DNA from: Psychrobacillus sp044762655
Lineage (GTDB): Bacteria; Bacillota; Bacilli; Bacillales_A; Planococcaceae
Length of the DNA: 64,000 nucleotides
Reading direction: 5' to 3'
Assembly: GCF_044762655.1 (NCBI RefSeq)
Contig: NZ_JBIWER010000004.1
Location: 124,001-188,000 of the forward strand
Below, in pieces: positions 60,566 to 64,000 of the stretch (the stretch's first letter is position 1; every line of letters starts with the position of its first letter). Both the position numbers and the translations under genes were made by a program. The notes under the pieces were generated by a model. The model was given only the letters and a program-made list of their open reading frames with translations. It was not told the DNA's origin and did not search any database.

Positions 60566-60581
60566 AAAAGGAGTTGTTTGT

Positions 60582-62237
60582 ATGACATTATTAGGAAAAC
60601 TAAATGATATAAGCGTCATATTTGGAGAGAATGAGGTATTACAAAATATAAAAGCTGATATCCCTTCAAATGTAGTTATTGGAATTGTTGGTGGAAACGG
60701 CGAAGGTAAATCTTCGTTGCTCTCCGTTCTTTCTAATAAAGCATTTCCTGCTAGTGGGAAGGTGGAGTGGATTGGGAATCCCCCTTCAATAAGTTACTTT
60801 CAACAGGAAGATGAGCACTTTAGTCAAACAGAGTATGAGCATGATGAATGGGCCTACTTCAGTAAATGGACGGTGCCAGAAGGAAGAGAATATTCCCACC
60901 TAAGTGGCGGGGAAAAGATGAAAAGAAGACTGTCTCGTGTATTTGCGGAGAACTCTCAGGTTTTATTGCTAGATGAACCTACTAATCATTTAGATCAAGA
61001 AAGCTTAGCCTTCTTAAAGAAACAAATTCTCTCCTACAATGGCACAATCCTTTTAGTTTCACATGACCGTTACTTCTTAGATGAGGTAGCTGATTATATC
61101 TGGGAAGTTGAAAATAAAAAATTGACGATATACGCAGGAAATTATTCGACTTATAGAGATAAAAAAGCCGAGAAAATCCTAACACAACAAAGGCTATATG
61201 ACGCCCAACAATCAAAAATACAGCAGGTCGAGAAACAAATTACTGAGTTGAAAAACTGGTCCTCTAAAGCCCATGCAGACTCGACCAATCATGAATTCAA
61301 CAAAGAGTATTACCGGGTAAAAGCGAAAAAAATGGACGTCCAGATACGCTCTAAAAAGAAACGACTAGAACTGGAACTTACCAAAAATACTGTAGATAAA
61401 CCAGACGAAGAAAAAGATGTGTCGTTTTCCATAGAAGGAAACAAGAAAAAGGGTAAACGTGTCATAGAAGCAAAAAATCTGAGAAAAGAGTTCGGTAAAA
61501 GAACACTCTTACAGAACGCTTCCTTCACTATTCAGGCGAAGGAACGTGTGGGATTATTAGGTTCTAACGGTAGTGGAAAATCGACCTTTTTCCGTATGCT
61601 ATTAGAAGAAGAAAGCTTCCAAGGAGACCTTTGGAAATCAGAATCTATGAATATTGGCTATTTACGTCAAACTGTTTTTGACTTACCTGAAGAACAAACG
61701 CCATTTGATTTTTTTGGACCAACTGATTTTGAGATGAGAGGACTTATCCAAACACTCATGACGAATTTAGGTTTTTCCAAAGAACACTGGTCACGACCTA
61801 TATCAACAATGAGCATGGGAGAACGAGTAAAGCTGAAGCTAATGGAGTTCATGCTCGACCAAAAGGACGTATTACTGTTAGATGAACCGACGAACCATTT
61901 AGATCTTCCTTCACGTGAGCAATTAGAAAAAACACTATCTACTTTTCCAGGCACCATTTTACTCGTAACACATGATCGGTATTTCCTAGAAAAGCTAACG
62001 AACAAATTGCTTATTTTTGAAAATAAATCGATCCGAAAAATGGAAATGAACTATAGCGAATGGTTGCATAAAAACATTGAATCGTTACTTGAAAAAGAAC
62101 TCTTAACACTAGAAACAGAACGGCAGGCCGTGCTCGGAGAACTTAGTTTTTTAAAGAGTAATGACCCTAGATATAGCAAGCTAGATATACAATTTAATGA
62201 ACTAACGAAGAAAATAAATGAATTAAAAAAGAAATAA
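60582..62237 (+). CDS. ABC-F ribosome protection ATPase (antibiotic resistance type)
   Basis: A 551-residue soluble protein with two ABC domains and no membrane segment. ABC1: GGNGEGKSSLL (about 37-47), LSGGEKMKRRLSRVF, LLLDEPTNHLD; a linker of about 60-80 charged residues (KIQQVEKQITELKNWSSKAH and the KKMDVQIRSKK helix) corresponding to the antibiotic-resistance domain; ABC2: LGSNGSGKSTFFRM, MSMGERVKLKLMEF, LLLDEPTNHLDLPS; and a coiled-coil C-terminus (ELLTLETERQAVLGEL). ATG 60582 has AAAAGGAG eight bases upstream; the long upstream open frame lies inside the attenuator. It probably dislodges PLEAM-type drugs from the ribosome, like VmlR/Vga/Msr. Confidence 0.88.
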   Translation: MTLLGKLNDISVIFGENEVLQNIKADIPSNVVIGIVGGNGEGKSSLLSVLSNKAFPASGKVEWIGNPPSISYFQQEDEHFSQTEYEHDEWAYFSKWTVPEGREYSHLSGGEKMKRRLSRVFAENSQVLLLDEPTNHLDQESLAFLKKQILSYNGTILLVSHDRYFLDEVADYIWEVENKKLTIYAGNYSTYRDKKAEKILTQQRLYDAQQSKIQQVEKQITELKNWSSKAHADSTNHEFNKEYYRVKAKKMDVQIRSKKKRLELELTKNTVDKPDEEKDVSFSIEGNKKKGKRVIEAKNLRKEFGKRTLLQNASFTIQAKERVGLLGSNGSGKSTFFRMLLEEESFQGDLWKSESMNIGYLRQTVFDLPEEQTPFDFFGPTDFEMRGLIQTLMTNLGFSKEHWSRPISTMSMGERVKLKLMEFMLDQKDVLLLDEPTNHLDLPSREQLEKTLSTFPGTILLVTHDRYFLEKLTNKLLIFENKSIRKMEMNYSEWLHKNIESLLEKELLTLETERQAVLGELSFLKSNDPRYSKLDIQFNELTKKINELKKK

Positions 62238-62241
62238 TTTC

Positions 62242-62272
62242 GAAAGCAGCTCTTCCCCAAGAACTGCTTTTA
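62242..62272 (+). terminator. Terminator after the ABC-F gene
   Basis: AAAGCAG(C)TCTT/AAGAACTGCTTT stem with T-run. Confidence 0.75.
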
Positions 62273-62415
62273 ATGTGTAGATTTCTAAGATTGTCGTTTC
62301 AAATCATGTTGTGCCGATTTCCCGGGAAATATGTCAGGATATGTGTTCTTTTATTTACTTTCGGCTGAAATGGACATATAATAAAGTAAATCCAATAAGA
62401 AAAGTAGGTTTTAAA

Positions 62416-62835
62416 GTGAAAACAATTCCGAAACCTCTCGTAATGATCAATCAATGGTCTATTGTTTTATCAGTTATCATTGCACTTCTAACGCAATCTG
62501 CGTGGATCTTGCTTATCCCGTTAGCCGCAAATTTATCGAGTTTATTAATAGGTTTTCACCCAATACTAATTGTGGCTAAAAGGTTTTTATCTAAACCTGC
62601 CAATCAATATATACAAGAAGACTATGCACAACTTAGATTTAATCAGTGGTTGGCAGTTGGATTTTTGCTCGTGGCTAGCATTAGCTTTTTCCTAAGCTGG
62701 TTGTTATTATTCAATATCGCAACTATCATGGTCGGTCTGGCTGCATCCATCGCAATAGCTGGGTTTTGCATCGGCTGCTTCGTCCGATTCCAATTTCAAC
62801 AATGGAACTATCGCAGAAAAAATTCAGCAGTATAA
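62416..62835 (+). CDS. DUF4395 membrane protein
   Basis: A 139-residue protein with four hydrophobic helices. The motif PKPLVMINQWSIVLSVIIAL at the start and FNQWLAVGFLLVASISFFLS in the middle, with GFCIGCFVRFQ containing two Cys at the end, are typical of DUF4395. GTG 62416 follows AGTAGGTTTTAAA; the frame is open upstream to 62311 but those residues carry no ribosome site. The Cys pair suggests a thiol-redox or thioredoxin-associated role, which is inference. Confidence 0.75.
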   Translation: MKTIPKPLVMINQWSIVLSVIIALLTQSAWILLIPLAANLSSLLIGFHPILIVAKRFLSKPANQYIQEDYAQLRFNQWLAVGFLLVASISFFLSWLLLFNIATIMVGLAASIAIAGFCIGCFVRFQFQQWNYRRKNSAV

Positions 62836-62839
62836 TTAG

Positions 62840-62878
62840 AAAAAACAGCCTTCCCATCAAACAGGAAAGGCTGTTTAT
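62840..62878. terminator. Bidirectional terminator
   Basis: AAAAACAGCCTT/AAGGCTGTTTA stem between convergent genes. Confidence 0.8.
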
Positions 62879-63288
62879 TTGTCTTCAAATTCGAAGATAC
62901 TTTTTAATTTACTTGTTCCTTCTTCGTCTAATCTCCCATAGGAATCGCCTTCAATAATCGTAGAAGTACCGTTAACTTCAAACCAAATATAATACTCCAC
63001 TAACCGTTCAGGCATATTAACGTCATCCTCTAGAAAAAGGACTGCTTTTACATCCTCTTTTCTCGCCATTTGTGGCACTACATTTCTTTCCCATTCAATC
63101 TGTTCGAATGCTTGGCTTAACTTTTCAACTGTATTCAGATCAGCGATAATTATTTCATCTGCATAATTACCATCTACAGTTACCTTAAAAACATCTACTC
63201 TCGTCAGTTTTTCTATTGTTTCATTTTCAGTACAACCTACTAACAATACGATGCCCAGCATCATGAATAGACAAATTACTTTTTTCAT
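62875..63288 (-). CDS. Small lipoprotein, unknown function
   Basis: A 137-residue exported lipoprotein. MKKVICLFMMLGIVLLVGC is a signal with lipobox LVGC, Cys at residue 19, followed by an acidic mature domain. Internally VEYYIWFEVNGTSTIIEGDS and the C-terminal KSIFEFEDK suggest a small beta-rich domain, as in several Bacillus lipoproteins without assigned function. ATG 63288 is three bases after a TTG, with GGGGAG upstream. It is in the same direction as the DUF5412-like and following genes, so possibly one operon. Confidence 0.75.
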   Translation of the reverse strand: MKKVICLFMMLGIVLLVGCTENETIEKLTRVDVFKVTVDGNYADEIIIADLNTVEKLSQAFEQIEWERNVVPQMARKEDVKAVLFLEDDVNMPERLVEYYIWFEVNGTSTIIEGDSYGRLDEEGTSKLKSIFEFEDK

Positions 63289-63300
63289 CAATTCACTCCC

Positions 63301-63674
63301 CTACTGAAATCTAAAATCATATTTTTCCTTAGGCACATTTAAAGTATGCTTATTGATCATTACTGTATCATCGTCTACCCAAGAAATTTCTGCGGTATAC
63401 TCTCTATAATTCCAATATATATTTTGGTCTTTCCATTCTTCTCGTTAAAGACAAGTTCGCCACGAATTGCATAGGAAGTTGTGGCTCCTCCATTTGTAAC
63501 ATAAGCTTTTAACGTATACCTCTTATCCGGTGATGATTCCTTCGTAAGAAATTCTCCCTTTGGAATATTTTCCATACTAACGAAAAATGTATACATGAAA
63601 ATCCACAGTAGAACTACAATCAAAGTAATCGGTATGCTTACTACAAGGAGAATTATTTTTAGATTTCTTTTCAT
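63301..63674 (-). pseudogene. DUF5412-like membrane-anchored protein, frameshifted near its 3' end
   Basis: The frame beginning at ATG 63674 encodes MKRNLKIILLVVSIPITLIV (membrane anchor) and an extracellular domain with TTSYAIRGELVFNEKNGK. It then leaves the family frame in a run of four A (T at 63422-63425 on the plus strand). Adding a single A restores KNIYWNYREYTAEISWVDDD, then TVMINKHTLNVPKEKYDFRF to a stop at 63301, the expected C-terminus. This is either a genuine frameshift mutation or a sequencing error in a homopolymer. Its start overlaps the previous gene's stop by 4 bp. Confidence 0.7.
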
Positions 63675-64000
63675 TCTTCGCTCTTTTTCCAATAATAATT
63701 TCTTCCAATCATTATAATAAGGATCCCCAGAATAATTGCTCCAACAAAAAATGGAGAACCTAGATTGCTTATACCATATTTATTGCCAGCGTACTCCCCA
63801 TCTCTCGTCGCCTTAATAAATGTTCCATCATCCTCCTGTATAGCAATCGCTTCATCCGTGCTTATCCCTTGGATGGAATAATACTTAGTTCCTTTCGGAT
63901 AGGCATTTGAGAAATTACCAGAGTAGTTTCCTTCTCTGTCCGAATACTTCGTTACATGACCAATTTTTTTGTCCACCTCATCGACCTGTTCAGTCGTGAT
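63671..64000 (-). CDS. C-terminal part of a membrane protein (runs off the right edge)
   Basis: The frame is open to the window end; a GTG at 63976 is possible but the upstream residues (ITTEQVDEVDKK) look coding, so the gene is truncated by the window. The visible part has KYSDREGNYSGNFSNAYPKG, DEAIAIQEDDGTF and a single membrane helix VGAIILGILIIMIGRNYY near the C-terminus, with a short KKSEE tail. I do not recognise the family. Its stop overlaps the start of the frameshifted gene downstream (ATGA). Confidence 0.6.
   Translation of the reverse strand: MTTEQVDEVDKKIGHVTKYSDREGNYSGNFSNAYPKGTKYYSIQGISTDEAIAIQEDDGTFIKATRDGEYAGNKYGISNLGSPFFVGAIILGILIIMIGRNYYWKKSEE

Larger units (their letters stand above)
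60144..60581. other. Divergent control region of dapH and the ABC-F gene
   Basis: About 440 bp. The right 290 bp is the ABC-F promoter, leader peptide and attenuator listed separately. The left part is AT-rich and should contain the dapH promoter. Confidence 0.7.

Overview
The window is low-GC DNA with strong AGGAGG-type ribosome binding sites, frequent TTG/GTG starts and many U-tailed hairpin terminators. Gene content (a seven-gene Mrp antiporter operon, the acetylated DapH/DapL lysine branch, a DUF4309 domain, a SwrC-like RND pump, an AsnO-sized asparagine synthetase, many cre-like sites) points to a Bacillales Firmicute, most likely Planococcaceae/Caryophanaceae (Psychrobacillus, Lysinibacillus or Sporosarcina-like). 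The family call is inference. No rRNA, tRNA, CRISPR array, transposase or integrase was recognised.

Layout. 0-17.6 kb is housekeeping and ion homeostasis: HD nucleotidase, GntR regulator, BrnQ, the complete mrpABCDEFG operon with a divergent KdpD-like Usp protein, an Fsr-type exporter, a DUF421 protein, an alpha/beta hydrolase, a DUF4309-GH3 fusion, a cupin, a histidine phosphatase and an autoregulated MerR/TipAS regulator. 17.8-41.1 kb is a catabolic island of about 23 kb. 41.2-64 kb returns to core and defence genes: Nudix, ATL repair protein, PadR plus DUF1700/DUF4097, an RND pump with TetR, a degenerate M50-like membrane protein, a V4R-STAS protein, AroD, AlkA, an NatAB-like ABC exporter, asparagine synthetase, dapL-dapH and an ABC-F ribosome protection protein behind a transcription attenuator. 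The right end holds small envelope proteins, one of them frameshifted.

The island encodes ring hydroxylation (two acyl-CoA-dehydrogenase-fold flavin monooxygenases and one flavin reductase), ring opening (three extradiol dioxygenases with His-His-Glu sites), C-C hydrolysis of the ring-fission product (two BphD/HsaD-type hydrolases) and a 2-hydroxypentadienoate hydratase. Added to these are three FAD-dependent dehydrogenases of the TcuA/KstD/fumarate reductase superfamily, an SDR, a GlcG-like protein, an isocitrate-lyase-superfamily lyase, an FAH-family hydrolase, a cysteine-free racemase-fold protein and an FAD-synthetase paralogue without a riboflavin kinase domain. It is controlled by a divergent XylR_N-V4R-PucR activator. 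Perfect CcpA cre matches lie ahead of the left operon and ahead of the MFS transporter gene. The substrate is not known; I infer an alicyclic or phenolic compound that is desaturated or hydroxylated to a catechol and then meta-cleaved.

The most informative anomalies are these. (1) Unannotated remnants of the acylating acetaldehyde dehydrogenase (start codon and RBS still present) and of the 4-hydroxy-2-oxovalerate aldolase sit directly after the hydratase, so the canonical lower pathway was present and has been deleted. (2) A 42-bp direct repeat (37/42 identical) equal to the 3' end of the Nudix gene brackets the island 23,830 bp apart, which looks like the scar of an insertion. (3) Several island enzymes have lost textbook catalytic residues. 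Outside the island, the ABC-F attenuator, the M50 pseudoprotease, a 21-bp five-unit repeat and several small genes without canonical starts deserve attention.
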